From: Deinococcus cellulosilyticus NBRC 106333 = KACC 11606
GTDB lineage: Bacteria; Deinococcota; Deinococci; Deinococcales; Deinococcaceae
Direction of reading: 5' to 3'
DNA: 64,000 nt
Assembly (NCBI RefSeq): GCF_007990775.1
Contig: NZ_BJXB01000013.1
Location: 1 to 64,000, forward strand
Shown: positions 41,607-50,198 of the stretch, one piece after another
How positions within the stretch are numbered: position 1 is the first letter of the stretch
How the letters are laid out: each line of letters begins with the position of its first letter
The notes under the pieces: generated by a model
Databases searched by the model: none
What the model was told of the DNA's origin: nothing
What the model saw: only the letters and a program-made list of their open reading frames with translations
Translations under genes and position numbers: made by a program

Positions 41607-42911
41607 GTGATTGACCGTTACCTGACCCAAGAAATGAAAACCCTGTGGTCCGAGGCCAACCGTTACCGGGCCTGGCTGAAAGTCGAACTTGAAGCTGTGG
41701 GTGCCTGGGTGGAACTGGGAGAAGTTCCCCGCGAAGCCTATGAAGACCTGCTCAGCAAATCCCAGACCGACCCTCTGGATGAAGCCTTCGCAGAGCGGGT
41801 GGCCGAAATCGAAAACGTGACCCGTCATGACATCGTGGCCTTCACCACTGCACTGACCGAGCGTTATGGCGAGAATGCCCGCTTCATCCACCTGGGCCTG
41901 ACCTCCACCGACGTGGTGGACACCGCCCAGAACCTGATTCTGGATGAGGCCCTGCAGATCATCATCAAGGACGTGCAGGACCTGCGCGACGTGTGCCGGG
42001 ACCAGGCGGTGGCCTACAAGCACACCCCCTGCATCGGGCGCACCCACGGCATTCACGCCGAGCCCATGACCTTCGGTCTGAAGTTCCTCAACTGGATGAG
42101 CGCCCTGGACCGTGACCTGCACCGCCTGGAAGCATCCCGCAAGCAGGTGCGTGTGGTGATGCTCTCCGGTTCTGTGGGCACTTTTGCCCACGTCAGTCCC
42201 AAAGTCGAAGAGCATGTGGCCACCTCCTGGGGATGGGAGATTGCCAAAGTCACCAACCAGACCCTCAGCAGGGACCGCATTGCCGAAGTGCTCAGCGCCC
42301 TGGCGATCTTTGGGGCCACCCTTGAAAAGATTGCAGTGGAGATCCGTCACCTGCAGCGCTCCGAAGTGCGTGAGGCCATGGAGCCTTTCGCCAAGGGTCA
42401 AAAAGGCTCTTCCAGCATGCCCCACAAGAAGAACCCCATTGGCTGCGAGAACATCACCGGGATGGCCCGCCTGATGCGCGGCAACCTGCAGGTGGCCCTC
42501 GAAAACATCGCCCTGTGGCACGAGCGGGACATCTCCCACTCCAGTGCAGAGCGGGTGATCCTGCCGGACACCACAGCAGCAGCCACGTTTGCCACCCGTC
42601 GCCTGACCCGCATCCTCAAAGACCTCGTGGTTTTCCCCGAGCGCATGCTGCAGAACATGAATGCCCTCGGTGGCCTGATTTTCTCCCAGCGGGTGCTGCA
42701 CAAACTGATCGACACGGGCATGCTGCGTGAAACCGCCTATGCCATCGTACAACGCAACAGCCTGGAGTCCTGGGAAACGGGCGTTCCCCTGCGTGAACTC
42801 CTCGAAAAAGACAGCGAGATGCCGCTGTCCAGCGAACAGCTTGATGCTGCTTTCAACCTGGACTGGTACCTCAGGGAAGTGGACGCCATCTACGCCCGTT
42901 TCGGGCTGTAA
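41607..42911 (+). CDS. purB: Adenylosuccinate lyase
   Basis: This 434-residue fumarase-superfamily enzyme acts twice in purine synthesis (SAICAR and adenylosuccinate cleavage). Signature GSSSMPHKKNP near residue 270, FIHLGLTSTDVVDTAQN and GRTHGIHAEPMTFG are diagnostic. The GTG start lies exactly 6 nt after a TACATT box with no ribosome site, a clear leaderless start. Confidence 0.96.
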   Translation: MIDRYLTQEMKTLWSEANRYRAWLKVELEAVGAWVELGEVPREAYEDLLSKSQTDPLDEAFAERVAEIENVTRHDIVAFTTALTERYGENARFIHLGLTSTDVVDTAQNLILDEALQIIIKDVQDLRDVCRDQAVAYKHTPCIGRTHGIHAEPMTFGLKFLNWMSALDRDLHRLEASRKQVRVVMLSGSVGTFAHVSPKVEEHVATSWGWEIAKVTNQTLSRDRIAEVLSALAIFGATLEKIAVEIRHLQRSEVREAMEPFAKGQKGSSSMPHKKNPIGCENITGMARLMRGNLQVALENIALWHERDISHSSAERVILPDTTAAATFATRRLTRILKDLVVFPERMLQNMNALGGLIFSQRVLHKLIDTGMLRETAYAIVQRNSLESWETGVPLRELLEKDSEMPLSSEQLDAAFNLDWYLREVDAIYARFGL

Positions 42912-42927
42912 ACGCTGATCCCGGCAT

Positions 42928-42957
42928 CCCTCTTCCAGCTGGAAGAGGGGTTTTTTG
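42928..42957 (+). terminator. Terminator of purB
   Basis: A perfect 22 bp palindrome centred on CCAGCTGG (arms CCCTCTTCC and GGAAGAGGG) is followed by GTTTTTTG. Confidence 0.92.
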
Positions 42958-43035
42958 TTCCTGCAAAAGAGGCCAAAATGCCCGGGAACCTTCTGGAACC
43001 ACAGGCCGTATTCCTGATCAGAGGTGAACGAGACC

Positions 43036-43452
43036 ATGTTGGACCAGAAGAAATTTTTCAGAACCAGACAGGACCGCATTCTTGCGGGCGTCATGGGTGG
43101 ACTGGGCAATTATTTCAACATCAATCCTGCCATCCTGCGCATCGCCGTGGCCCTGCTCGCCATTTACTACCCCGTGGGAGGCGTCCTCCTGCTTGCTTAC
43201 ATTGCCGCCTGGATTCTGCTCCCTGAAGCCCCCATGGGTGGCGAGAAGACCTTTCCCCCACTCTTCGGAGACCTGAGGCGCTCCAGAACCGAGCGGATGA
43301 TTGCCGGGGTTTGCGGTGGCATCAGCCGTTACTACCGCATGGACGTGAACATCCTGCGCATCGTTTTCGCTGTCATCACCCTGATGAGCGGAGGCATTCT
43401 GGCCGCCGTGTACCTGATTCTCTGGATGCTGCTGCCCCAGGAAAATCTTTAA
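43036..43452 (+). CDS. Double PspC-domain membrane protein
   Basis: This 138-residue protein contains two PspC domains in tandem (residues about 6-65 and 80-137). Each has the motif R-I-L/M-A-G-V-x-G-G-L/I, a Y-F/Y-x-x segment and a membrane helix (LAYIAAWILLP, AVYLILWMLLP). PspC proteins take part in envelope-stress signalling. The ATG at 43036 has GAGGTG at good distance; a GTG at 43024 is possible. Confidence 0.88.
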   Translation: MLDQKKFFRTRQDRILAGVMGGLGNYFNINPAILRIAVALLAIYYPVGGVLLLAYIAAWILLPEAPMGGEKTFPPLFGDLRRSRTERMIAGVCGGISRYYRMDVNILRIVFAVITLMSGGILAAVYLILWMLLPQENL

Positions 43453-43453
43453 T

Positions 43454-43647
43454 AGCCGTCAGCGATCAGCCATCAGCAGTCAGCATTTCAAAAGCAATTG
43501 AACATCAACCTCATTTCAAGCATTCATATCATCAAACTCCACAACGCTTAAAACTGTCTTCATTCCCAGGCCCTGAACATTTCAGGGCTTGATTCATGTT
43601 TCTCCTCCTCTTTAAAGCTGACAGCTGACCGCTGACCGCTGATGGCT
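43454..43647. repeat. Inverted pair of GCTGA-type repeats, copies e and f (MITE-like hairpin)
   Basis: Copy e (43454-43484) and copy f (43616-43647) are inverted relative to each other and flank about 130 nt of AT-rich sequence. They could fold into one long imperfect stem. The interior holds a small hairpin (GCCCTGAA / TTCAGGGC). No coding sequence is visible. Confidence 0.6.
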
Positions 43648-43709
43648 CCTCCCCTTGCTGTGAGCAATGCCAGACTTCCGTCAGAACAAACCCGGTATCA
43701 TGAATCAGC

Positions 43710-44543
43710 ATGCAAGTCGTCCACACCATTTCCGCTCTGCGTGAGCTCCTGCAAGGTCAGACCAGCGTGGGTTTTGTGCCCACCATGGGGTTTTTGCATC
43801 AGGGCCACGCCAGCCTGATCCGGCAGGCCCGGCAGGACCACCAGACGGTGGTCCTCAGCATTTTTGTGAATCCCACCCAGTTTGGTCCCAGCGAGGACTT
43901 CGCCAGTTATCCCAGAGACCTTGAACATGACATGCAGATTGCTCAGGAAGCAGGGGCAGACCTCATTTTTGCGCCGGATGTGCGTGAGATGTATCCAGAA
44001 GGGTTTGCCACCAGCATTGAGGTGAAAGGGGCAGCCCTGCCCCTGGAAGGGGAAAAACGACCCGGCCACTTCTCGGGCGTTGCCACAGTGGTGCTGAAGC
44101 TGCTGAACATCGTGGGTGCCCAGTCGGCCTATTTTGGTGAGAAGGATTTTCAGCAGGTGGCGGTGATCCGGCAACTGGTCCGGGACCTCAATCACCCCAC
44201 CCGCATTGTGGCCTGCCCCACCCTGCGGGAAGAGAGCGGTCTTGCCATGAGCAGCCGCAACAGCTATTTCACCCCAGAACAAAAGAGTCGAGCAGATGTG
44301 ATCTACCGGGCCTTGATGGCGTCCAGGGCAGCATTTCAGCAAGGTGAGCGCAACGCTGAAGCCATCCTTGAGGCCGGGAGGGTGGTTTTAGCCCGCGAAG
44401 AAGAGCTAAAATTGGAGTACTTCACACTGGTCGATGCAGCGACCCTGCAACAGGTCGAAGTGCTAGGCGAACGCGACCACAGGCTTCTCGTGGCAGCACG
44501 TCTCTTCAACGTGCGCCTGATCGACAATATGGGACTGCTATGA
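43710..44543 (+). CDS. panC: Pantothenate synthetase
   Basis: This 277-residue enzyme joins pantoate and beta-alanine with ATP. It has the adenylate-forming motifs MGFLHQGHASLI (HxGH), SIFVNPTQFGPSED, FGEKDFQQVAVI and the SSRNSYF loop. The start lies 8 nt after TATCAT, with no ribosome site. It overlaps pilT by 4 nt. Confidence 0.96.
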   Translation: MQVVHTISALRELLQGQTSVGFVPTMGFLHQGHASLIRQARQDHQTVVLSIFVNPTQFGPSEDFASYPRDLEHDMQIAQEAGADLIFAPDVREMYPEGFATSIEVKGAALPLEGEKRPGHFSGVATVVLKLLNIVGAQSAYFGEKDFQQVAVIRQLVRDLNHPTRIVACPTLREESGLAMSSRNSYFTPEQKSRADVIYRALMASRAAFQQGERNAEAILEAGRVVLAREEELKLEYFTLVDAATLQQVEVLGERDHRLLVAARLFNVRLIDNMGLL

Positions 44544-45610
44544 TTGGTGAACTTGCTATCCAAATGATCTCACGGCGAGCCTCCGACATTCACTTGCACG
44601 TCGGGTCTCCTCCCATCGCCCGCATTGACGGTCATCTGTCCCGCTTCGGTGACAAAATCCTCACCCCTGACGACATGCGCTCCATCATCAAGGAACTGAT
44701 GACCGAACGCCAGCTGGCCGAGTTTGAGAACCGCTTCGAGATGGACTTCGGGTATTCCTTCCCCAGTGTGGGCCGCTTCCGTTGCAACGTGTTCAAACAG
44801 CGTGGCAGCGTGGGCATCGTGATGCGGGTGATTCACAACAACATCCCGAGCTTTGAATCCCTGGGTTTGCCCACCTCCCTGCTTGAAGAGTACGTGAACC
44901 AGGACCGTGGCCTGATTCTGGTGACGGGTCCCACCGGGTCCGGGAAATCCACGACGCTGGCCAGCATGGTGGATTACATCAACCGCCACTTTGCGTACAA
45001 CATCATCACCATTGAGGACCCCATCGAGTTTTTGCACAAGAACCACCAGAGCATTGTGGTGCAGCGCGAGGTCGGGCAGGACACCTCGGACTTCAAGAGT
45101 GCCCTGAAGTACGCCCTGCGTCAGGACCCGGACGTGATCCTGATCGGGGAGATGCGCGACAAGGAAACCGTGGAGGCGGCCCTCTCGGCTGCCCAGACCG
45201 GACACCTGGTGCTGAGCACCCTGCACACCCAGGACGCCATGCGCACCGTGAACCGCATCATCGATTTCTTTGCCCCGCACGAACGGGAACAGATCCGCAT
45301 CCAGATGTCAGATTCTCTGATCGGGATCATCAGCCAGCGCCTGTTGCGCAAGGCCACCGGCGAAGGCCGCGTGCTGGCCTACGAGGCCCTGATCAACACC
45401 CCGCTCATCCGCGAGTACATCCGCGACGAGGAAAAAACCCCCCTCATCAAGGACGCTCTGGCCGAGGACAACCTGCGCGGCATGCACACCTTCGACCAGC
45501 ACCTCGTGCACCTGTACGAGAACCAGCACATCACCCTGGATGAGGCGATTTCCAGCGCCACCAGCGCACATGAGCTGCGTCTCATGCTCACCTCCAGCAA
45601 TAGCTGGTAA
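44540..45610 (+). CDS. pilT: Type IV pilus retraction ATPase PilT
   Basis: This 356-residue AAA-type motor has Walker A GPTGSGKST near residue 132, the Asp box EDPIEFLH, Walker B DVILIGEMRD and the His box LVLSTLHTQDA. The N-terminal ASDIHLHVGSPP matches PilT/PilU rather than PilB. It drives pilus retraction, which supports twitching and DNA uptake. Coupling to panC by ATGA overlap is unusual for function but clear in the sequence. Confidence 0.93.
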   Translation: MIGELAIQMISRRASDIHLHVGSPPIARIDGHLSRFGDKILTPDDMRSIIKELMTERQLAEFENRFEMDFGYSFPSVGRFRCNVFKQRGSVGIVMRVIHNNIPSFESLGLPTSLLEEYVNQDRGLILVTGPTGSGKSTTLASMVDYINRHFAYNIITIEDPIEFLHKNHQSIVVQREVGQDTSDFKSALKYALRQDPDVILIGEMRDKETVEAALSAAQTGHLVLSTLHTQDAMRTVNRIIDFFAPHEREQIRIQMSDSLIGIISQRLLRKATGEGRVLAYEALINTPLIREYIRDEEKTPLIKDALAEDNLRGMHTFDQHLVHLYENQHITLDEAISSATSAHELRLMLTSSNSW

Positions 45611-45686
45611 AATAAGCATTCTCAGACAAACGCGAGTGGATCTCACTCGCGTTGTCTCCTGAAAAACCTGAAGAAGAAGGACAACC

Positions 45687-46220
45687 ATGACCAAAACACA
45701 CGAAATCACCGTCAAGGGCTACGAGAAGCTCATCAATGACCTCGATTACCTCAAGAAAGTCCGCCGCCCCGAAATCAGCGATTACATGGGCAAGGCCATC
45801 GCAGACGGCGACCTCCGGGAAAGTGCTGCCTACGATGAGGCACGCATGCTGCAGTCCGAGAACGAGGCCAAGATTGCTGAACTTGAAGAACTGGTCAGCA
45901 AAGCTGTGGTGGTGGTCGAGGACCTCACCGAACTGAAAAGCTCCAGCCTGGACCTCTCCAAGGTGAAGTACAAGGTGGAAGCCAGCCGCAGAAGTGGTGT
46001 GGCCCTGGGTGCCAGAGTCGAAATCGAAGACGAGAAGGGCAAAACCCAGACCCTGGAAATCGTCGGTGCTTACGAGGCCGATGTCTTCAAGAAGAAAATC
46101 AGCGACCAGAGCCCTCTGGGCCAGGAATTGCTGGGCAAAAATGTCGGTGATGTGGTGGTGGTGCGTCCCAATGAGAAGATGACCATCAAATACACCATCA
46201 AAGCTGTGCACTTCGATTGA
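45687..46220 (+). CDS. greA: Transcription elongation factor GreA
   Basis: This 177-residue factor has the N-terminal coiled coil with the tip motif GDLRESAAYDEA, which keeps the catalytic Asp and Glu, and the C-terminal FKBP-like domain (SDQSPLGQELLGKNVGDVVVV). It stimulates RNA polymerase to cleave backtracked RNA. It is slightly longer than E. coli GreA. The start follows GAAGGAC. Confidence 0.94.
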   Translation: MTKTHEITVKGYEKLINDLDYLKKVRRPEISDYMGKAIADGDLRESAAYDEARMLQSENEAKIAELEELVSKAVVVVEDLTELKSSSLDLSKVKYKVEASRRSGVALGARVEIEDEKGKTQTLEIVGAYEADVFKKKISDQSPLGQELLGKNVGDVVVVRPNEKMTIKYTIKAVHFD

Positions 46221-46235
46221 ATTCTGGTGCTTTCC

Positions 46236-46263
46236 AGCCCTTCCTGCAGGAAGGGCTTTTTTG
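46236..46263 (+). terminator. Terminator of greA
   Basis: A perfect palindrome with arms AGCCCTTCC and GGAAGGGCT is followed by six T residues. Confidence 0.92.
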
Positions 46264-46343
46264 TGCTTTCACCTGAAATGTTTCACCCTTCCAGATGCTT
46301 TGAAGTCTGCCATGAATCATGCCCAGGCCCTTCAGGTGCTTTT

Positions 46344-46360
46344 TGCTGATCGCTGAAGCT
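46344..46360 (+). repeat. Dispersed GCTGA-type repeat, short copy g
   Basis: TGCTGATCGCTGAAGC is a two-unit version of the same heptamer pattern, in the gap after greA. Confidence 0.35.
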
Positions 46361-46423
46361 TCTGCAAAGAGACTGGTCCCCTGGTCAGGCCTCATCCGCA
46401 CCAACCCCATTGAAGCGCTCCCA

Positions 46424-46452
46424 TTGATTTTTGAGCTATTGTGTAAGATAAT
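46424..46452 (+). promoter_or_regulatory. Promoter of the orphan HTH gene
   Basis: TTGATT and GATAAT are separated by 17 nt. The predicted start near 46459 leaves a leader of about 80 nt before the ATG. Confidence 0.6.
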
Positions 46453-46537
46453 TATTCATCATAGTTACAACTTCTGAACCCCTGATCCAGTCCGGGGTGC
46501 GTGTTTTTGTCCCCGATCTGCCTGTCCTGGAGGCCCT

Positions 46538-47026
46538 ATGCCACAACGTCCCCTGAAAATCCAGCCTCACCTTCCCCTGCGTGACATCCAGCACCGCTAC
46601 AAAAACTGCCCCTCCATCAAGGAGAAGATGCGATGGCAGGTGATCTGGCTGATGAGCAAACACCCCGATTTCACCGTGCAACACGTTGCAGAAATCACAG
46701 GCTTCACCGAGGTGTGGGTGCGCAAGATCGTGCACCGCTGGAACCAGGAGGGTCCCAACGGCCTGATGGACGGACACCGGCACAACCCTGGGGGCAAACG
46801 CAAAGCCCTCTCTGACGAGCAGGCAGAATCCCTGCAGCAGGCCCTGCTCGCTGCCCCTCCCGGGGGCGGCCGCTGGACCGCCAACAGCATCTCCGAATGG
46901 ATCGAGCGGCATCTGGAGGTCAAGATGCACCCCGTCACGGCCTGGAGTTACGTGAAACGGCTGGATTTCATCTACCAGCAGATTTACGGAGAGCCCATGC
47001 CCATCTACCGGCCAGAGAAAGCCTGA
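46538..47026 (+). CDS. Orphan winged HTH protein of IS630-type transposase origin
   Basis: This 162-residue protein has a helix-turn-helix (FTVQHVAEITGFTEVWVRKIVHRWNQEGPNGLMD) and a second winged-helix segment (GGRWTANSISEWIERHLEVKMHPVTAWSYVKRLDF) as in the DNA-binding half of IS630-type transposases. No DDE catalytic domain follows; the next 200 nt are non-coding with an 18 bp inverted repeat. It has its own promoter and a complete reading frame, so it may be a domesticated regulator or the first half of a decayed element. Confidence 0.7.
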   Translation: MPQRPLKIQPHLPLRDIQHRYKNCPSIKEKMRWQVIWLMSKHPDFTVQHVAEITGFTEVWVRKIVHRWNQEGPNGLMDGHRHNPGGKRKALSDEQAESLQQALLAAPPGGGRWTANSISEWIERHLEVKMHPVTAWSYVKRLDFIYQQIYGEPMPIYRPEKA

Positions 47027-47068
47027 AGCAGTTCATCGGCACGACGAAAGGGAGATGCTGGCTCGAGA

Positions 47069-47209
47069 AGTTTACAGTGGACAGTTTACAGCGAGATTTT
47101 TGAGCCAATGGTCGACACAGGCCATGAAACTTTGCTCAATTCGCAGAGAAAGGCGACCATGTCTCTTCAGGTGCCCTCTGATCTTTCCCTGAACTGTCCA
47201 CTGTAAACT
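47069..47209. repeat. 18 bp inverted repeat flanking a 105 nt non-coding segment
   Basis: AGTTTACAGTGGACAGTT at 47069-47086 has its exact reverse complement at 47192-47209. Both arms continue into degenerate copies (TTTACAG, ACAACTGTC). The pair lies just after the orphan HTH gene. Confidence 0.7.
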
Positions 47210-47224
47210 GACAACTGTCAACTT

Positions 47225-47968
47225 TTAATGCATCGCTCTGGACACTTCTTCAAAATTCATGAAGGCGTCCAGCACGGTGGGCAGGCGTTGCCTCCAGTGT
47301 TTTTCAGAGTGGGTGCCTCCAGCCACTTCCTGGTAGGCCACCTGATGGCCTGCGCGAATCAGGTCTTCCCGGAGTGAACGCACCTTTTTGAGGTTCTCCT
47401 GGTTGAGGGCGTGTGCTCCGGCCTCATGGGTGCCGGTGTCCAGGTAGATGCGGTTGTTGCCATGGCTTGCGTGCACGAATGCATTCACATCTGCCCCCCA
47501 CACCCACAAAGACGGGCTGATGCAGGCGGTCAGGGCCACAGAGTAGCGGAGCCCGAGGTACAGCGAGCACACCCCTGCCAGACCCGCCCCCATCACCGCA
47601 ATGTTCTGGCCATGCATTTTGAGGCCAAATTCACGGCCAATTCTGGGAAGCACATCGCTGAAGATGGCCTCTCCGAGGGCCGGGGCACCCTTCTTCAGGT
47701 TGTATTCGTGCAGACGGGCATGGGCTTCACCCGCGTTGTTGACGGCCACAATGGCGAAAGCGTCCCCTTTCATGGCACGGGCCTGCAGCACCTGGTGGGC
47801 ATTCCATGAATCAATGAATGCCGTGGACTGGTCGAAGGCATTCTGACCGTCCAGCATCACCAGCACCCGGGCTTCCCTGGGATTCAGCTGATCTGGAACA
47901 AACACCCGGACGGTGCGAGGTTCACTCCAGGCTCGGCTTCCCATTTGCAGCACTTCCAGCACGCTCAA
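47225..47968 (-). CDS. Esterase-family alpha/beta hydrolase without nucleophile serine
   Basis: This 247-residue protein follows the putative-esterase (esterase D/Fes-like) fold: ARVLVMLDGQNAF, FAIVAVNNAGEAHARLHEY, the nucleophile elbow region and the final GGTHSEKHWRQRLP with the catalytic His. At the elbow, where G-x-S-x-G-G is expected, it reads VMGAGLAGVCSLYLGL, so glycine replaces the serine. It is probably not a hydrolase and may bind a ligand. Confidence 0.75.
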   Translation of the reverse strand: MSVLEVLQMGSRAWSEPRTVRVFVPDQLNPREARVLVMLDGQNAFDQSTAFIDSWNAHQVLQARAMKGDAFAIVAVNNAGEAHARLHEYNLKKGAPALGEAIFSDVLPRIGREFGLKMHGQNIAVMGAGLAGVCSLYLGLRYSVALTACISPSLWVWGADVNAFVHASHGNNRIYLDTGTHEAGAHALNQENLKKVRSLREDLIRAGHQVAYQEVAGGTHSEKHWRQRLPTVLDAFMNFEEVSRAMH

Positions 47969-47992
47969 CGCTCCTTTAATGAGGTGATCATA

Positions 47993-48721
47993 TCAGTTTG
48001 TTTCAAACTTCTGGCGGCCCCGCACAATTCGGTCCACCAGGGAAGGAAACAGATGCTCCAGACCAATCAGTATTTTATAGTATGCAGGAATCACCACTTC
48101 AGGGCGAGGGTGCTGCATGAGCCTGAGGACCAGTTCCGCCACTTTGCCCGGTGGTATTTTGGGCACCTTGCGTCTGGCGGTCATTTCGGTCTCCACAAAC
48201 CCGGGGGAGATCAGCGAAACATGCACTCCGGTTCCCAGCAGTTCTCTGCGCAGGGCCAGACTGAACCCCCGCAAACCGAACTTCGAAGCCGAATAAAGGG
48301 TGCTGACCGGAATATGACCTGCCACCGAGCCGATGTTGATGATGTGTCCCTTTTTGCGCTCCAGCATGTCTGGCAGCACCAGCTGGCTCAGGCGCACTGC
48401 AGCCATCAGGTTGAGCTGCAACACATCCATCGCCCGGGCATCCTCGTGCCAGCCAGGACCTCGACTCACCCCGGCATTGTTGATCAGCACATCGACGGGA
48501 CCAAACATGCTTCTGGCCTCACGGGCCAGATTGACGAGTTCTGCTTCCACCCGCAGATCGGCTTTCACAGCCAGCAGGTACTCTGGACCGTACATGGCCT
48601 GCAGATTGGCGAAACGGTTGTACCGTCTGGCAGCCACAGTCACCTGGTGCCCGGCTTCCAGCAGGGCCTCAGCAGTGATCAGACCAATGCCGCTTGATGC
48701 GCCTGTGATCAGAATGTGCAT
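47993..48721 (-). CDS. Short-chain dehydrogenase/reductase
   Basis: This 242-residue SDR has the cofactor motif TGASSGIG, NNAG, the Ser region INIGSVAG and the catalytic YSASK. A basic residue after the first strands (ARRYNRFANLQ) favours NADPH. Substrate is unknown. It lies 24 nt upstream of the esterase-like gene on the same strand, so the two may form an operon. Confidence 0.9.
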   Translation of the reverse strand: MHILITGASSGIGLITAEALLEAGHQVTVAARRYNRFANLQAMYGPEYLLAVKADLRVEAELVNLAREARSMFGPVDVLINNAGVSRGPGWHEDARAMDVLQLNLMAAVRLSQLVLPDMLERKKGHIINIGSVAGHIPVSTLYSASKFGLRGFSLALRRELLGTGVHVSLISPGFVETEMTARRKVPKIPPGKVAELVLRLMQHPRPEVVIPAYYKILIGLEHLFPSLVDRIVRGRQKFETN

Positions 48722-48864
48722 TGATTTCCTCAGACCTCCACATCAAACCCAAACCCTACACGTTGTGGCACGATCACTGCGCTTGAAAGCCGCGAAATGT
48801 CACCGCTCAATTTTACTTTACATGATGGAGATTCGAGTAGACTTGGGTCTGAACGGACCTGACT

Positions 48865-49320
48865 ATGCGTATTGCGATTGTTTCTGACACCCACGGGCTC
48901 CTCAGACCCGAGGTCAAAGCCCAGCTTGAAGGTGCCGACTTCATCCTGCATGCAGGAGATGTGGGCAAAATCGAAATTCACGAAGAACTCTCCACCATCG
49001 CCCCGATGTACGCCGTGCGCGGCAACGTGGATCGCGACCCCTGGTTTTACAAGCACCTGCCACGCACCCACGCCATCAAACTCGGGGAGGTGTGGCTGTA
49101 CATGCTGCACAACCTCGAAGAACTGGATCTCAAACCTGAAGAGGCCGGGTTCGATGTGATCCTCTCAGGACACACCCACATCCCCATTGCTGAAAAGAAA
49201 GATGGGGTGCTCTTTTTGAACCCCGGATCTGTGGGACCCAAGCGGTTTAACCTTCCCATCAGCATGGCCTGGCTCACCATCGAGGGCAAAAAGGTCCAGC
49301 ACAAATTTGTGGTGTTCTGA
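48865..49320 (+). CDS. Metallophosphoesterase, YfcE/MJ0936 family
   Basis: This 151-residue phosphodiesterase has all the di-metal motifs: SDTHGLLRPE, HAGDVG, RGNVDRD and SGHTHIP, with the C-terminal NPGSVGPKR typical of the YfcE family. It likely hydrolyses small phosphodiesters. A TAGACT box lies 21 nt upstream, and there is no ribosome site. Confidence 0.92.
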   Translation: MRIAIVSDTHGLLRPEVKAQLEGADFILHAGDVGKIEIHEELSTIAPMYAVRGNVDRDPWFYKHLPRTHAIKLGEVWLYMLHNLEELDLKPEEAGFDVILSGHTHIPIAEKKDGVLFLNPGSVGPKRFNLPISMAWLTIEGKKVQHKFVVF

Positions 49321-49343
49321 CCTTCTGAAACCTAACCTGTCAT

Positions 49344-49374
49344 CTGTAGGGGCGGGCCGTCGGCTCGCCTCTCC
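49344..49374 (+). repeat. Palindromic repeat of the TGTAGGGGYGGGCC type, copy 3
   Basis: TGTAGGGGCGGGCCGTCGGC followed by TCGCCTC repeats the element seen at 3688 and inverted at 35537. It lies between the phosphoesterase gene and the next hypothetical gene. Confidence 0.6.
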
Positions 49375-49427
49375 CCTTTTCAGCATTTTCCACAGAACCA
49401 GTCTTGCAGATCTCCTAGACTGCGGGC

Positions 49428-49733
49428 ATGGAATTTGACCAGAACACAGCGGATTTTCTGGCCCAGGAAGTCCGGCACATCATTCAAAACGACAGCAATT
49501 ACGAAGTGTCCACCCACCTCTCTGACAGCCACATGGACCTGACTGTGCAAGATGGAGTCACCGATCAGGCAAGAGGAGTCATCCTGCGCTTCTCCAGAGC
49601 GTTCCTGCAGCAGACTGACCGCCTGGCTGCTCTGGAGGCACTGGACCAGCATCTGAGGTACGCCCTGCAGGAGGGCTTGCAGGATGCAGAATCCGGACAA
49701 TATCCGGTGATGGACATTCCAGCGGTTCAATAA
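49428..49733 (+). CDS. Hypothetical protein
   Basis: This 101-residue acidic, mostly helical protein (FDQNTADFLAQEVRHIIQND, TDRLAALEALDQHLRYALQEG) is not recognised. The ATG lies 6 nt after TAGACT and has no ribosome site, which supports it as a real gene with a leaderless mRNA. Confidence 0.7.
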   Translation: MEFDQNTADFLAQEVRHIIQNDSNYEVSTHLSDSHMDLTVQDGVTDQARGVILRFSRAFLQQTDRLAALEALDQHLRYALQEGLQDAESGQYPVMDIPAVQ

Positions 49734-49749
49734 CAAGGCAACAACAGAA

Positions 49750-49775
49750 AGCCCTCAGAAAGAATTCTGAGGGCT
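49750..49775. terminator. Bidirectional terminator
   Basis: An 11 bp perfect stem (AGCCCTCAGAA / TTCTGAGGGCT) with an AGAA loop lies between two convergent genes. Confidence 0.7.
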
Positions 49776-49789
49776 GAAATATTCAGGTC

Positions 49790-50101
49790 TCAGCCAGCGA
49801 GTCCGAAGCGGAATCCGGGCACCCGGTAACCCATTTCGGTGAACCTGAGGGCCACTTCCTTGAGGGTTTCGTGGATGCGGTTCTTGAAGTCTCCCCCCTG
49901 GCAGGAGGCGAGCAGTTTGCCCTGGTGGAAGGCGCAGAAACCATTCACGAAGGTGGAGGTTTCCTCGCCCACTTCCATGACCTCTTCCACTTCATCCAGC
50001 CAGCGCAGTTGCACCCCGTGGAACTCGAAGAAGGTCACCATTTCCTCGAATGCCGGGTCGAGCCGGGTCATCCAGAGGTCTCTGTTGTCGTAACTCTCCA
50101 T
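49790..50101 (-). CDS. Hypothetical protein
   Basis: This 103-residue acidic protein (FEEMVTFFEFHGVQLRWLDEVEEVMEVGEE, then a small C-terminal GYRVPGFRFGLAG) has no family I can name. The ATG at 50101 lies 7 nt after TAAGCT, a leaderless arrangement, so I prefer it to an upstream start at 50149. Confidence 0.65.
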   Translation of the reverse strand: MESYDNRDLWMTRLDPAFEEMVTFFEFHGVQLRWLDEVEEVMEVGEETSTFVNGFCAFHQGKLLASCQGGDFKNRIHETLKEVALRFTEMGYRVPGFRFGLAG

Positions 50102-50198
50102 AGAATTTAGCTTATAACATAATAGAGCACGCAACTGTACCTGATGCACCCTTGGAGAGCAAGGGAGGCACGAAATCTGACCATTCCAACGACGTGGA

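Noticed and set aside
47993..48697. Long reading frames opposite the SDR and esterase-like genes
   Set aside because: They are antisense shadows; the minus-strand frames have clear family motifs and the plus-strand ones do not.
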